Source: Gammaproteobacteria bacterium
GTDB lineage: Bacteria > Pseudomonadota > Gammaproteobacteria > UWMA-0217
Length of the DNA stretch: 51,617 nt
Direction: 5' to 3'
NCBI GenBank assembly: GCA_026981985.1
Contig: JALSHZ010000106.1
Location: 1 to 51,617 of the forward strand
In this document: positions 8,409-16,536 of the stretch, piece after piece
Layout: the number at the start of each line of letters is the position of its first letter
Position numbering within the stretch: position 1 is the stretch's first letter
Translations under genes and position numbers: made by a program
The notes under the pieces: generated by a model
Databases searched by the model: none
The model's input: only the letters and a program-made list of their open reading frames with translations
Told to the model about the DNA's origin: nothing

Positions 8409-8432
8409 GGCGGATCAGGAGCCTGATCCGCC
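8409..8432 (-). terminator. Intercistronic hairpin between hvfA and hvfB (candidate attenuator)
   Basis: GGCGGATCAGG (8409-8419) and CCTGATCCGCC (8422-8432) are perfect 11-bp inverted arms separated by 2 nt, so the RNA would be a 10-bp GC-rich stem with a tetraloop. On the minus strand it is followed by CTTATTGA, a weak U tract. Placed 18 bp after the precursor stop, it could end most transcripts and allow partial read-through into the modifying enzymes, or protect the precursor mRNA. Confidence 0.6.
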
Positions 8433-8450
8433 GCTCGTAAGGATGTGGGG

Positions 8451-8921
8451 CTATTTATTGCCGCCGCATTTCCCTTCCATGGCTTTGCCTTTCATATCAC
8501 CGCCACACTTTCCTTCCTTTGCCTTATCCATCATGTCGCCACCGCATTTTCCTTCCATGGCTTTGTCCTTCATTTCAGTGGCTTTACCTTTCATATCGCC
8601 GCCGCATTTGCCCTCACCACATTTCCCTTCCATGGCCTTGCCTTTCATGTCGCCGCCGCACTTGCCTTCGCCACATTTTCCTTCCATGGCTTTGCCTTTC
8701 ATGTCGCCGCCGCACTTGCCTTCGCCACATTTTCCTTCCATGGCTTTACCTTTCATGTCGCCGCCGCATTTTCCTTCCATCGCGACCTGGTAGCCGGAGG
8801 ACAGCTCGGTCATACCGAACGGGTTGCTGTCGGCATTCGCATTGGCCATCATGATGGTGGAAGAGGCCAGGGTAACGCCAAGTGCCAGCGCCATGTGTGA
8901 TTTGGATGATTTGTTAGTCAT
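8451..8921 (-). CDS. hvfA: HvfA-like metallophore RiPP precursor with ten EGKCG motifs
   Basis: This 156-residue secreted peptide has a signal sequence (residues 1-30, cleavage after MANANA) and then a spacer NPFGMTELSSGYQVA resembling that of HvfA-type precursors. A low-complexity core from residue 49 follows. I count ten EGKCG pentapeptides, six of them as three EGKCGEGKCG doublets, joined by GDMKGKAM-type linkers. In Haemophilus influenzae HvfA, the EGKCG cysteines become copper-binding oxazolone/thioamide pairs through HvfB and HvfC, and both partners are encoded directly downstream here. The expected product is a periplasmic or secreted copper-binding peptide. The core is encoded by 54-bp tandem repeats. 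The start at 8921 has a purine-rich AGAGAGA upstream. Confidence 0.88.
   Translation of the reverse strand: MTNKSSKSHMALALGVTLASSTIMMANANADSNPFGMTELSSGYQVAMEGKCGGDMKGKAMEGKCGEGKCGGDMKGKAMEGKCGEGKCGGDMKGKAMEGKCGEGKCGGDMKGKATEMKDKAMEGKCGGDMMDKAKEGKCGGDMKGKAMEGKCGGNK
8587..8748. repeat. Three 54-bp tandem repeats inside hvfA
   Basis: Three consecutive in-frame 54-bp units lie at 8587-8640, 8641-8694 and 8695-8748, each encoding 18 residues with an EGKCG doublet and a DMKGK linker. The second and third units differ only at their last base (g versus a). The first unit differs from them at several positions. This implies a recent duplication by slippage or recombination. Shorter related units flank the block on both sides. 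Confidence 0.9.
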
Positions 8922-8963
8922 TCGGATTCTCTCTCTTGATTAAAAAGTTTGGTGTTTTCATCT

Positions 8964-8990
8964 GACGCTCGTGTCAGAGAAAGCGGTTAT
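8964..8990 (-). promoter_or_regulatory. Candidate ECF-sigma promoter of the hvfABC operon
   Basis: Reading the minus strand, ATAACC (8990-8985) is followed after 17 nt by CGTC (8967-8964). AAC-type -35 and CGTC-type -10 elements with 16-17-nt spacing are typical of ECF sigma factors. The inferred start site would give a 5' leader of about 35 nt before the hvfA ATG at 8921. The -10 overlaps an imperfect inverted repeat (CTGAC...GTCAG, 8962-8977). Related bufferin operons are known to be under ECF control, but no sigma gene is in the window. Confidence 0.4.
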
Positions 8991-9026
8991 GAGGTGGTAA
9001 TGCACGAAGCCGGCGGAATGGGGTAG

Positions 9027-9052
9027 GTTGGGTAAAGCGCAGCGTGCCCAAC
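9027..9052. repeat. REP-like palindrome
   Basis: GTTGGG (9027-9032) and CCCAAC (9047-9052) flank AAAGCGCAGCGT. This strongly resembles the widespread extragenic palindromes of the GGTTGGG...GCGCAGCG...CCCAAC type in beta- and gammaproteobacteria. It lies between the end of the DUF1841 gene and the hvfA promoter and might end read-through from the rnf-nth transcript. Confidence 0.5.
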
Positions 9053-9142
9053 AAGTCCACTGATAGCCTTTTCTTCATGAGCCACCCGGTCCCGGAATTT
9101 ACGCCGTGTTGTTTGCGGTAGATGCACGGTGTTCCATCGGCA

Positions 9143-9565
9143 CTACAAAAGTTTACGAATGCATTCGAGATAAGCCAGCTCATCAGGTGGCCGGTTCTCG
9201 CGTTGCGATGTCCATAGCATCGTGCCGAGGCACTCCATCATCCGGTGTTCCGCGTCGGATGCGCCCAGCTGCTCAACCAGCCGGGAATGGAGTGCGGCGA
9301 TGCCAGCTGGCCGGTCGATACTGGCTTGTTCCCGGATCGCAATGTGCATGCCCATGTGCAGGTAGGGATTGGTCTGCCCGTTGTCGATGCCATATTCCTG
9401 TTGTGCGGCCTGATCCGGCGCTTTCAGCAGGTCATGGTATTCGGGGTGGAGCAGAATTACATCCAGCAGCATTCGTTCCATCGGTTCCAGTGGTTGTCCG
9501 TTCAGGTGCTTCAAGAATACCTGACTGTAGAACATCCGCATCTGATCGCGATCCTGGAACATCAA
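9143..9565 (-). CDS. DUF1841 family protein
   Basis: This 140-residue soluble protein opens with DRDQMRMFYSQVFLKHLNGQPL and contains LHPEYHDLL and NPYLHMGMHIAIREQ, the pattern of the DUF1841 family found in beta- and gammaproteobacteria, often beside nth or rnf genes. Function is unknown. No signal peptide, membrane segment or catalytic motif is evident. It lies 46 bp after nth on the same strand and probably ends the rnf-nth transcription unit. Either of two adjacent ATG codons (9565, 9562) could be the start. Confidence 0.8.
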   Translation of the reverse strand: MMFQDRDQMRMFYSQVFLKHLNGQPLEPMERMLLDVILLHPEYHDLLKAPDQAAQQEYGIDNGQTNPYLHMGMHIAIREQASIDRPAGIAALHSRLVEQLGASDAEHRMMECLGTMLWTSQRENRPPDELAYLECIRKLL

Positions 9566-9611
9566 TTAAACAGGAAATGCTGTGGGAAGTTTTCCCGGAA
9601 AAGAAAGTGGC

Positions 9612-10262
9612 TCATTGTTGCTCCGTACAGGGTTCTGGTTTTTTTCGGTATTCGCAGAGATCGCAGATGATGCACTGGCCACAGCGCGGTTTTCTGGCGA
9701 TGCAGGTATAGCGCCCCAGCAGTATCAGCCAGTGGTGTGCATCCTTGAGAAATTCTTCAGGAATGAACTTCAGCAGTTTTTTTTCTACTTCCAGTGGGGT
9801 TTTTCCCGGTGCAATGCCGGTACGGTTTGCCACACGAAAAATATGGGTATCAACGGCCATCGTGGGATGGCCAAAGGCGGTATTGAGCACGACATTGGCG
9901 GTTTTGCGCCCAACCCCGGGGAGCGATTCGAGCGCCTCGCGGTTGTCAGGCACCTGGCTGTCGTATTGCTCGACCAGCAAGCGGCTGGTGGCAATGATGT
10001 TTTTGGCTTTCGTGTTGAACAGGCCAATGGTCTTGATGTATTCCTTGACGCCATCTTCACCCAGCGCCAGCATTTTTTCCGGTGTGTCGGCGACTTGAAA
10101 TAGTTTTTCGGTTGCTTTGTTGACACCTTTGTCGGTGGATTGTGCCGACAGAATCACGGCCACCAGCAGTTCAAAAGGATTGCTGTAATTGAGTTCTGTG
10201 GTGGGGTGGGGGTTGGCTGCCCGTAGCCGGGAAAATATTTCGTATCGCTTCTGGCGGTTCAT
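9612..10262 (-). CDS. nth: Endonuclease III (DNA glycosylase/AP lyase)
   Basis: This 216-residue protein matches E. coli Nth in length and features. The helix-hairpin-helix [13 protein letters not shown] carries the catalytic lysine, the catalytic Asp is in [13 protein letters not shown], and a C-x6-C-x2-C-x5-C iron-sulfur loop ([11 protein letters not shown]...C) lies at the C-terminus. It removes oxidised pyrimidines from DNA and cuts the abasic site. Its ATG overlaps the rnfE stop by 4 nt, the usual rnf-nth linkage in gammaproteobacteria. Confidence 0.95.
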   Translation of the reverse strand: MNRQKRYEIFSRLRAANPHPTTELNYSNPFELLVAVILSAQSTDKGVNKATEKLFQVADTPEKMLALGEDGVKEYIKTIGLFNTKAKNIIATSRLLVEQYDSQVPDNREALESLPGVGRKTANVVLNTAFGHPTMAVDTHIFRVANRTGIAPGKTPLEVEKKLLKFIPEEFLKDAHHWLILLGRYTCIARKPRCGQCIICDLCEYRKKPEPCTEQQ

Positions 10263-10954
10263 TTTTCAGCAGCGGGGTGGAAGGTGAGTGGGAATTCCTG
10301 CACCTTGGTACTGCGTTTTTCCATCCGCTTGTCGATCAGATTCTTGATCGCCAGAAGAATACCAAGGCCGAGAAAGGCGCCCGGTGGCAATATGGCCAGC
10401 AAAAAACCGCTGTGGTCCTGGGCAAGGACGATATGCACATCGCGGAAGGACTCGCCCAGCAGCATATGCGCACCGGAAAAGATGGTTCCCCGTCCTAGCA
10501 CCTCGCGCATCGCGCCCAGTACCAGTAGCACGAGCGTAAATCCGGTCCCCATGGCGAGGCCATCGACAAATGCCAACGGCACCGCGTTTTTTGATGCGTA
10601 GGCTTCAGCGCGGCCAATAATGGCGCAGTTGGTGACAATCAATGGGATGAAAATGCCGAGCGTTTTATAGAGGTCGTAGAACCAGGCTTGCAGGATCAGT
10701 TCGATGGCGGTAACGGTGGAGGCGATGACCAGCACGAACACCGGAATCCGAATCGCGGAAGTCACCACATTGCGAATCAGTGAAATAATGGTGTTGCTGA
10801 AAACCAGCGTCAGCGTGGTGGCGATACCCAGCCCGAGGCCATTGACTGCTGTGGCTGTTACCGCCAGCAGCGGACAAAGCCCCAGCAATTGTACCAGGCC
10901 CGGGTTGTTCTTCCACAAGCCTTCCTTGATCAGATGGTGAATTTCATGGTTCAT
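10259..10954 (-). CDS. rnfE: Rnf electron transport complex subunit E
   Basis: RnfE is an integral membrane subunit related to NqrD, with about six helices. Family motifs include [21 protein letters not shown] at the start and [21 protein letters not shown] mid-protein. The conserved Cys residues in LGLCPL and TNCAI help bind the intramembrane iron-sulfur cluster shared with RnfA. The start is set at 10954 ([12 protein letters not shown], 231 aa) because it matches the family start and overlaps rnfG by 11 nt. An upstream codon at 10993 would overlap rnfG by about 50 nt. Confidence 0.93.
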   Translation of the reverse strand: MNHEIHHLIKEGLWKNNPGLVQLLGLCPLLAVTATAVNGLGLGIATTLTLVFSNTIISLIRNVVTSAIRIPVFVLVIASTVTAIELILQAWFYDLYKTLGIFIPLIVTNCAIIGRAEAYASKNAVPLAFVDGLAMGTGFTLVLLVLGAMREVLGRGTIFSGAHMLLGESFRDVHIVLAQDHSGFLLAILPPGAFLGLGILLAIKNLIDKRMEKRSTKVQEFPLTFHPAAEK

Positions 10955-11585
10955 CGTGATTCTCCCGAGCGAATACCTCGTCGCGATGTGCATTGAAATA
11001 CAATAGCGTCTTTTTCACTGTATTGACGACCAGGCGCGGGGTAATGGTTGCGCCCGTGAACTGGTCGAAAACGCCGCCATCCTTTTTTACCGCCCAGCGT
11101 GACAGTGGTGGATCACCGATCGACCGACCGGAAAAGCGCAGGATCCAGTCGCTGCGTTCGACTTCGATGCCGTCACCGAGCCCCGGTGTTTCACGATGCT
11201 CCAGCGCCCGTACGCCCAGCAGGCGGCCGTCGATGCCAATCCCGATCATCAACCGGATTGGCCCGGCGTAGCCTTCCGGCGCGGTGGTTTCAAAGGCGGC
11301 GGCCACCGGCTGGCCGTTGTTGCGCGCGCGATAGACGATGGTTGGGAATTTTGCCGAAAATACGGGGTCATCGATCAGAATCGAGTCATTCAGCAAGTCG
11401 TTATCGTGGATCTTGGGGGGAATGACCGCGTGCAGGCTTCGCAGCCGTGCCGCGATAATCGAGGCTTCGCGTTGGTCACGGGTATATTTCTCCACTGTCG
11501 CCACCAAGCCGGCACCCGCCAGACCGAAGGCGCCGAGAATCAGTGCGGTGGAGATGACCTTGCCCTTGATGCCCATGCTGCTCAC
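10944..11585 (-). CDS. rnfG: Rnf electron transport complex subunit G (flavoprotein)
   Basis: This 213-residue protein has one N-terminal membrane helix ([20 protein letters not shown]) and a periplasmic FMN-binding domain. The flavinylation motif is [11 protein letters not shown], in which the threonine of GAT receives FMN by a phosphoester bond. [15 protein letters not shown] is a second family signature. It passes electrons between RnfD and the rest of the complex. The start overlaps rnfD by 4 nt (ATGA). Confidence 0.93.
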   Translation of the reverse strand: MSSMGIKGKVISTALILGAFGLAGAGLVATVEKYTRDQREASIIAARLRSLHAVIPPKIHDNDLLNDSILIDDPVFSAKFPTIVYRARNNGQPVAAAFETTAPEGYAGPIRLMIGIGIDGRLLGVRALEHRETPGLGDGIEVERSDWILRFSGRSIGDPPLSRWAVKKDGGVFDQFTGATITPRLVVNTVKKTLLYFNAHRDEVFARENHDEP

Positions 11586-12610
11586 CGCTCCCCATACACC
11601 CGGGGACGGGTATATTCGTCAATCATCGGTGCTGCCATGTTCATCAGCAGGACGCCAAATGCGATGCCGTCGGGATAGCCGCCCCAACTGCGGATGACAA
11701 AGGTAATGGTGCCAACCCCGATGCCAAAGAGCAGCCGGCCCAGCGGTGTCGTGCTGCCGGAGACTGGATCGGTGGCGATGAAGAATGCGCCCAGCATCGC
11801 ACCGCCGCCCAGCAGCTGATAGAGCGGCGAGCTGAAATATTCCGGGTCATACAGTGAAAATACAGCGGACAGCAGCCCCAGTGCTGCCAGCAGGCCAACC
11901 GGCACCTGCCAGTCGATAATGCCTTTCCATAGCAGCCACAGACCACCGAGCAAAAACGCGATCGAAATCCACTCCCAGCCCTCGCCAGCCAGCAGGCCGA
12001 AAGGAATCTGATCCTGCATTTCACTGATCGACTCGCCAAGCCGGAGCCCGCTGCGCACCGTATCCAGCGGCGTTGCCGCAGTAATGGCATCCCAGTCCAG
12101 GCCCGGCGGAAATTCGCCCGTGAACGTCACTCGCAGTGCATCGCTCAGGCCAAGATGGAAGTCGGCCAGCGTGGTTGGTGCCATCCAGTTGGTCATGGTG
12201 GCCGGAAAGGAGATCAGCAGCACCACATAGCCGACCATTGCGGGGTTGAACGGGTTGTAGCCCAGTCCGCCGTAGAGCTGTTTGGCAACGACGATGGCAA
12301 AGAACACGCCAATCGTCAGCAACCACCACGGCGCCAGTGGCGGTAGCGCCAGCACCAGCAACCAGGCTGTCACGACGGCGCTGTAGTCGCTGATGACCGG
12401 CACGACGGGACGCCGGCGGATGGCAAGAATCAGCGCCTCGAACCCTACCGCCAGCAGTGTCGCCACGACTAGGTTGATCAAAACCCCCCAGCCAAAATAC
12501 CAGCTGGCCACGGCGATTCCCGGTAGCAATGCCAGCAGCACCTGACGCATCAGGCGGCTGACGTCGTTGACGGGTGGCAGATGGGGCGAACTGTCAATCT
12601 GGAATTTCAC
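11582..12610 (-). CDS. rnfD: Rnf electron transport complex subunit D
   Basis: This 342-residue polytopic membrane protein is homologous to NqrB. Marker motifs are SSPHLPPVNDVSRLMRQVLL at the N-terminus, GGLGYNPFNPAMVGYVVLL in the middle and DPVSGSTTPLGRLLFG near the C-terminus, where the covalent FMN site is expected (usually SGATTP, here SGSTTP). It forms part of the membrane core coupling electron flow to ion translocation. Its start overlaps rnfC by 4 nt. Confidence 0.93.
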   Translation of the reverse strand: MKFQIDSSPHLPPVNDVSRLMRQVLLALLPGIAVASWYFGWGVLINLVVATLLAVGFEALILAIRRRPVVPVISDYSAVVTAWLLVLALPPLAPWWLLTIGVFFAIVVAKQLYGGLGYNPFNPAMVGYVVLLISFPATMTNWMAPTTLADFHLGLSDALRVTFTGEFPPGLDWDAITAATPLDTVRSGLRLGESISEMQDQIPFGLLAGEGWEWISIAFLLGGLWLLWKGIIDWQVPVGLLAALGLLSAVFSLYDPEYFSSPLYQLLGGGAMLGAFFIATDPVSGSTTPLGRLLFGIGVGTITFVIRSWGGYPDGIAFGVLLMNMAAPMIDEYTRPRVYGER

Positions 12611-14208
12611 GGTGATTCGTTACTCTCCTGAGCGGTTTTCCCGGCTTTTTCCTGTTGCAGTGCAGCCTTGCGCGCTTTGGCGCGTTCCAGGGCCGCGGCG
12701 ATGGCATCCTTTTTCGGGTCGGGTGTGTCGCCAGCATCTTGCTTGGCGGCTTTTTTCTTCTCCAGCGCGGCTTTTTTCGCCGCCAGCCGGGCGGCGCGTT
12801 CGGCCTTTTCCCGCGCCAGCCGTTCCTCGCGCAGTTGATGCCGAATCCGCGCGCGATCGGCTTTCTCCTTTTCTTTGCGCAAGTGGCGGATCTCGCCTTT
12901 GGCATGACGGTAATACTGCACCAGCGGAATATGGCTGGGGCAGACATAGTCGCAGCAGCCACATTCGATACAGTCGAACAGATGGTGGTCCTCGGCCTTG
13001 TCGTGATCCTTGGCGCGGGCATACCAATAGAGTTGCTGTGGCAGCAGTTGCGCGGGGCAGACAGTGGCGCACTCGCCGCAGCGGATGCAGGGATGGGCAT
13101 CGTGACGCCGCAGGTTGGCAGGGGTCGATGCCAGTATGCAGTTGGCCGACTTGATCAGTGGCACCTCATCGCTGGGCAAGGCCACGCCCATCATGGGGCC
13201 GCCAATGAGCAGCTCCGCCACACCCTCGACATAGCCACCGGCTGCCGCGATGGCTGCGCTGATCGGCGTGCCGATGCGTAGCCGCAGATTGTGCGGTTGC
13301 TGGACGCCATCGCCGGTGACCGTGACCACCCGTTCGATCAACGGTTTGCCTTCGACAATGGCCTCGAAGATGGCGAAGGTGGTGCCCACGTTCTGGCAGA
13401 CGACGCCAATCTGCAGCGGTAGTCCGCCGCTCGGCACTTCCTTGCCGGTGAGAATCTTGATGAGCTGTTTTTCGCCGCCGGAGGGGTAGAGCGTCGGGAT
13501 GACCACCACCTCGGTATTGTCCAGCCGTGCCGTGGCCAGCGCCTGACGCATCGCCTCGATCGCCTCGGGCTTGTTGTCCTCGATGCCGATCAGGGTCTCC
13601 ATGGGGCGCAGAATGTGTTGCAGAATGGCAATCCCGCTGACGATGCCGCTGGCCTGCTCGCGCATCAGCATGTCATCACAGGTGATCCACGGTTCGCACT
13701 CGGCACCGTTGATGACCAGCGTGCTGATCGAGTTCTTGTCGATGCGCAGCTTGGCATCGGTGGGAAAAGCGGCGCCACCCAGACCAACGATGCCGGCCTC
13801 ACGTATCCGCTGTGTCAGTTCGGGCGCGCTGAGGTTGCGGAAGTCCGCCACCGGCGCTGGCAGCCCTTGCGCCCAGCGATCCTCGCCGTCGGCTGCAATC
13901 ACAATGCTTTCCACCGGCAGGCCAGACGGATGAGGGAATGGCCGTCCCTCGATCGCCACGACCGTGCCCGAGGTGGGCGCATGAATGGCCGCGCTGATAT
14001 CGCCGAATGGTTGCGCGATCAGCTGGCCCTTGCCGACCCGGTCGCCGGGCTTGACCACTGCTTCGGCGTCGTGGCCGATATGCTGGCGCAGCGGCAGCAC
14101 CAGCTCCTTGCCTGGCGGCTGTGGCTCGATGGGTTGCCCGGTGGATTCGGCCTTGTGATCGTCGAGATGCAGGCCGCCGTGGAAATGCCCCAGCTTGTGC
14201 AGCGTCAT
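12607..14208 (-). CDS. rnfC: Rnf electron transport complex subunit C
   Basis: RnfC is the soluble NADH/FMN and iron-sulfur subunit. An N-terminal region with HPSGLPVES and [13 protein letters not shown] precedes two ferredoxin motifs, [12 protein letters not shown] and [13 protein letters not shown] long Lys/Arg/Ala-rich helical tail (from about residue 440) follows, typical of gammaproteobacterial RnfC. The start is set at 14208 ([12 protein letters not shown], 533 aa), where ATGA overlaps the rnfB stop. An upstream alternative at 14337 would run deep into rnfB and lacks homology. Confidence 0.93.
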   Translation of the reverse strand: MTLHKLGHFHGGLHLDDHKAESTGQPIEPQPPGKELVLPLRQHIGHDAEAVVKPGDRVGKGQLIAQPFGDISAAIHAPTSGTVVAIEGRPFPHPSGLPVESIVIAADGEDRWAQGLPAPVADFRNLSAPELTQRIREAGIVGLGGAAFPTDAKLRIDKNSISTLVINGAECEPWITCDDMLMREQASGIVSGIAILQHILRPMETLIGIEDNKPEAIEAMRQALATARLDNTEVVVIPTLYPSGGEKQLIKILTGKEVPSGGLPLQIGVVCQNVGTTFAIFEAIVEGKPLIERVVTVTGDGVQQPHNLRLRIGTPISAAIAAAGGYVEGVAELLIGGPMMGVALPSDEVPLIKSANCILASTPANLRRHDAHPCIRCGECATVCPAQLLPQQLYWYARAKDHDKAEDHHLFDCIECGCCDYVCPSHIPLVQYYRHAKGEIRHLRKEKEKADRARIRHQLREERLAREKAERAARLAAKKAALEKKKAAKQDAGDTPDPKKDAIAAALERAKARKAALQQEKAGKTAQESNESP

Positions 14209-14765
14209 GAGGCCGGCTCCACGATCAGCTTTTCTTTGGGCGTATCCCAAACCCAGTCGTCCAGCTTTTTCGGTATCGGAATCATGTCGATGCAGTCCAC
14301 CGGGCAGGCTGGCGGACACAGATCGCAGCCGGTGCACTCATCGCGGATGACGGTGTGCATCTGCTTCGCCGCGCCAATGATCGCATCGACCGGGCAAGCC
14401 TGGATGCACAAGGTGCAGCCAATGCAGATATCCTCGTTGATGAAGGCGATCAGCGGCTCCTCGGGCGTCGTGCCGCGCTCTTCGTCGAGCGGAATCGGCT
14501 CCTTGCCCAGCAGATCGGCCAGCGCATTGATCGTCGCCTCGCCACCGGGCGGGCAGCGGTTGATCTCGGCTTCGCCCCTGGCAATCGCCTCGGCATAGGG
14601 CCGGCAGCCGGGAAAGCCACACTGGCCGCACTGCGTCTGTGGCAGTACCGCGTCGATCTGATCGACAATCGGATCGCCCTCGACCTTGAAACGGATCGAC
14701 GCATAGCCGAGCACCAGCCCGAGGGCTGCCGCCAGCAGTCCAATGCTGATGATTGCCGTCAGCAT
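14205..14765 (-). CDS. rnfB: Rnf electron transport complex subunit B (ferredoxin-like)
   Basis: This 186-residue protein has an N-terminal membrane anchor ([20 protein letters not shown]). A four-cysteine cluster domain follows (CGQCGFPGC with a later INRCPPGG), then two 4Fe-4S ferredoxin motifs ([12 protein letters not shown] and [12 protein letters not shown]). It is the electron entry/exit point that exchanges with soluble ferredoxin. Its ATG shares one base with the rnfA stop (TGATG), so translation is coupled. Confidence 0.95.
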   Translation of the reverse strand: MLTAIISIGLLAAALGLVLGYASIRFKVEGDPIVDQIDAVLPQTQCGQCGFPGCRPYAEAIARGEAEINRCPPGGEATINALADLLGKEPIPLDEERGTTPEEPLIAFINEDICIGCTLCIQACPVDAIIGAAKQMHTVIRDECTGCDLCPPACPVDCIDMIPIPKKLDDWVWDTPKEKLIVEPAS

Positions 14766-15346
14766 CAGCCCGGAATTAGCCCGGTAAAGCCCATAAAGGC
14801 CAGCGACATCAGTCCCGCAGTGATCAGCGCGATGGAGCCGCCACGAAAAGGCTCTGGCACATCGGCCGCATTGATGCGCTCGCGCATGGCGGCAAACAGC
14901 ACTAGCACCAGTGTAAAGCCGATCGAGGCGCCAAAGCCGTACAGCAGCGAGCCAAGAAATCCATGGTTTTCAGACACATTGAGCAAGGCCACGCCCAGCA
15001 CCGCGCAGTTGGTGGTGATCAATGGCAGGTAGATGCCCAGCACCTTGTACAGCAGCGGGCTGGTCTTATGCACCACCATCTCGGTAAAGCCGACAATGGC
15101 GGCGATGATCAGAATAAAGGTGATTGTGCGCAGATACTCGATGCCCAGCGGTTCCAGCAGCCACACATTCGCCAGCTCGCTGGTCGCCGAAGACAGCGTC
15201 AGCACAAAGGTCGTCGCCAGCCCCATGCCCATCGCCGTTTCCAGCTTGCTCGACACCCCCATGAACGGGCACAGGCCAAGAAACTTCACCAGAACGAAGT
15301 TATTGACAAGAATGGTGCTGACGAGAATAAGAGCGAATTCAGCCAT
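14765..15346 (-). CDS. rnfA: Rnf electron transport complex subunit A
   Basis: This 193-residue membrane protein is first in the rnfABCDGE-nth operon. It is homologous to RnfE/NqrE, with six predicted helices and the signatures [18 protein letters not shown] and [16 protein letters not shown], whose cysteines bind the intramembrane cluster. The complex links NADH/ferredoxin redox exchange to proton or sodium movement and often reduces SoxR or feeds nitrogenase; neither partner is visible here. A 243-bp gap separates it from the LysR gene upstream on the same strand. Confidence 0.95.
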   Translation of the reverse strand: MAEFALILVSTILVNNFVLVKFLGLCPFMGVSSKLETAMGMGLATTFVLTLSSATSELANVWLLEPLGIEYLRTITFILIIAAIVGFTEMVVHKTSPLLYKVLGIYLPLITTNCAVLGVALLNVSENHGFLGSLLYGFGASIGFTLVLVLFAAMRERINAADVPEPFRGGSIALITAGLMSLAFMGFTGLIPG

Positions 15347-15589
15347 GGATGCGACGGGTCGGCAAATCAGGGGCGTATCTTACTATGAGAGCCGCAGCCA
15401 ACCCACAAAAGCGTGCCCACAAAGCGGAATTGTACGGTAGCCCCAGATGAACCCCTTTTTCCTCCCTATGTCGCAGATTCAATAACTTGGTCGTTTTGAA
15501 TCCGGCGCCGCCTCTTTGCCCATGAAAGGGCATGGTTACATGACACACTCATTTCACCCGAGGGTATGCACACCATTGGTGCTGCCAGT

Positions 15590-16444
15590 TTATGACGCCC
15601 GTTGTTTGAGTAGTGCGATCATCGCAGTAGCGGCATTGCTGTTGCTGCGCCGCCGGTGGCGAACCAGGCCGAGTTGTCGTTGTAGTGTCAGCCCCTGGAT
15701 GCGCACGGCACGAAGTGATGGGGAGAGCATTGTTGCGGGGAGTACGCTCCAGCCAAGGCCGATTTCCACCATGCGGCGGATGGTTTCCAGGTTATTGGTT
15801 TCAATCAGCGTGCTGATCTCAATGCCAGCGTTGTCGAAGTAGTGATCGATGATCTGCCGCGTCCATGTGGTGCGTGGCGGCAGGATGGCGCGGCTTTCGA
15901 GCAGGGTTGTGTCGTCGCATTTTGTGTCATGGGCGGTTACGACCGTCAATGGGTCTTGCCAAATGACATCCTTTTCCAGCATGTCCGGCAGTCGCCGGGG
16001 CAGCGTGATGAGCGCAAACTCGAGTTCGCCGCTTTCAACCCGGCGGCATGCAGTCTCCGAATCGAGGAAGCGCAGGTCGAGTTCTACCTTTGGATGGTGA
16101 CGGGAGAAGTGTTTCAGGATTTCCGGCAGCCGATGCAAGCCGATATGGTGCGACGATGCCATCCGCAGTGAACCGGTCACGGCACCGGAGAGCGAGGTCA
16201 GCAACTCCCGGGTTCGGTCGGCGTGGTTGACGATCTCCTGAGCGTTTGGCAGCAGAAGCTGGCCAGCTTCGGTCAGGCGTATTCGCCGCCCTTCCCGGTC
16301 GAATAGCTGTGCGTTCAACTCGGACTCCAGCGATGTGATCCGCTTGCTCACCGCCGGTTGGGTGATGAACAGTCGTTCGGCCGCGCGTGAGAACGAGCCT
16401 TCTTCGGTAACGGTCAGAAACGTTTTCAATGCGGCAATATCCAT
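15590..16444 (-). CDS. LysR-family transcriptional regulator divergent from leuC
   Basis: This 284-residue LTTR has an N-terminal winged helix (MDIAALKTFLTVTEEGSFSR then AAERLFITQPAVSKRITSLE) and a C-terminal effector domain starting near residue 90 (GSLRMASSHHIGLHRLP). It is transcribed away from leuC across 92 bp, a layout that usually means it controls the divergent neighbour, here leucine biosynthesis, and itself. A comparable LysR gene stands next to leuC in pseudomonads. The effector is unknown; isopropylmalate is a plausible guess based on other leu LTTRs. Confidence 0.9.
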   Translation of the reverse strand: MDIAALKTFLTVTEEGSFSRAAERLFITQPAVSKRITSLESELNAQLFDREGRRIRLTEAGQLLLPNAQEIVNHADRTRELLTSLSGAVTGSLRMASSHHIGLHRLPEILKHFSRHHPKVELDLRFLDSETACRRVESGELEFALITLPRRLPDMLEKDVIWQDPLTVVTAHDTKCDDTTLLESRAILPPRTTWTRQIIDHYFDNAGIEISTLIETNNLETIRRMVEIGLGWSVLPATMLSPSLRAVRIQGLTLQRQLGLVRHRRRSNSNAATAMIALLKQRAS

Positions 16445-16536
16445 ATTCCGGATAGTAATCGATTGGATAAAAAATATACATTTGAGTTATGTGTTGCTTT
16501 TCACTATCGTGGCAGCCTCAACAAAGGTGATGGGCG
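16445..16536. promoter_or_regulatory. Shared divergent promoter region of the LysR gene and leuC
   Basis: This 92-bp AT-rich interval (for example GGATAAAAAATATACATT) separates the two divergent start codons and must hold both promoters and the regulator sites. TATCC (16438-16442) and GGATA (16450-16454) form an inverted repeat that touches the LysR start codon. I could not single out a convincing -35/-10 pair. Confidence 0.5.

Noticed and set aside
8587-8748. CRISPR-like repeat array
   Set aside because: Units are 54 bp, contiguous without spacers, and in frame within a coding sequence.
8443-8900. Overlapping plus-strand frames opposite hvfA, rich in Pro/His/Phe
   Set aside because: They are the complement of the repetitive EGKCG coding region; low complexity and repeats keep them open.
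12594-13154. Frames overlapping the RnfC tail on both strands
   Set aside because: They are shadows of the Lys/Arg/Ala-rich 3' end of rnfC, without homology.
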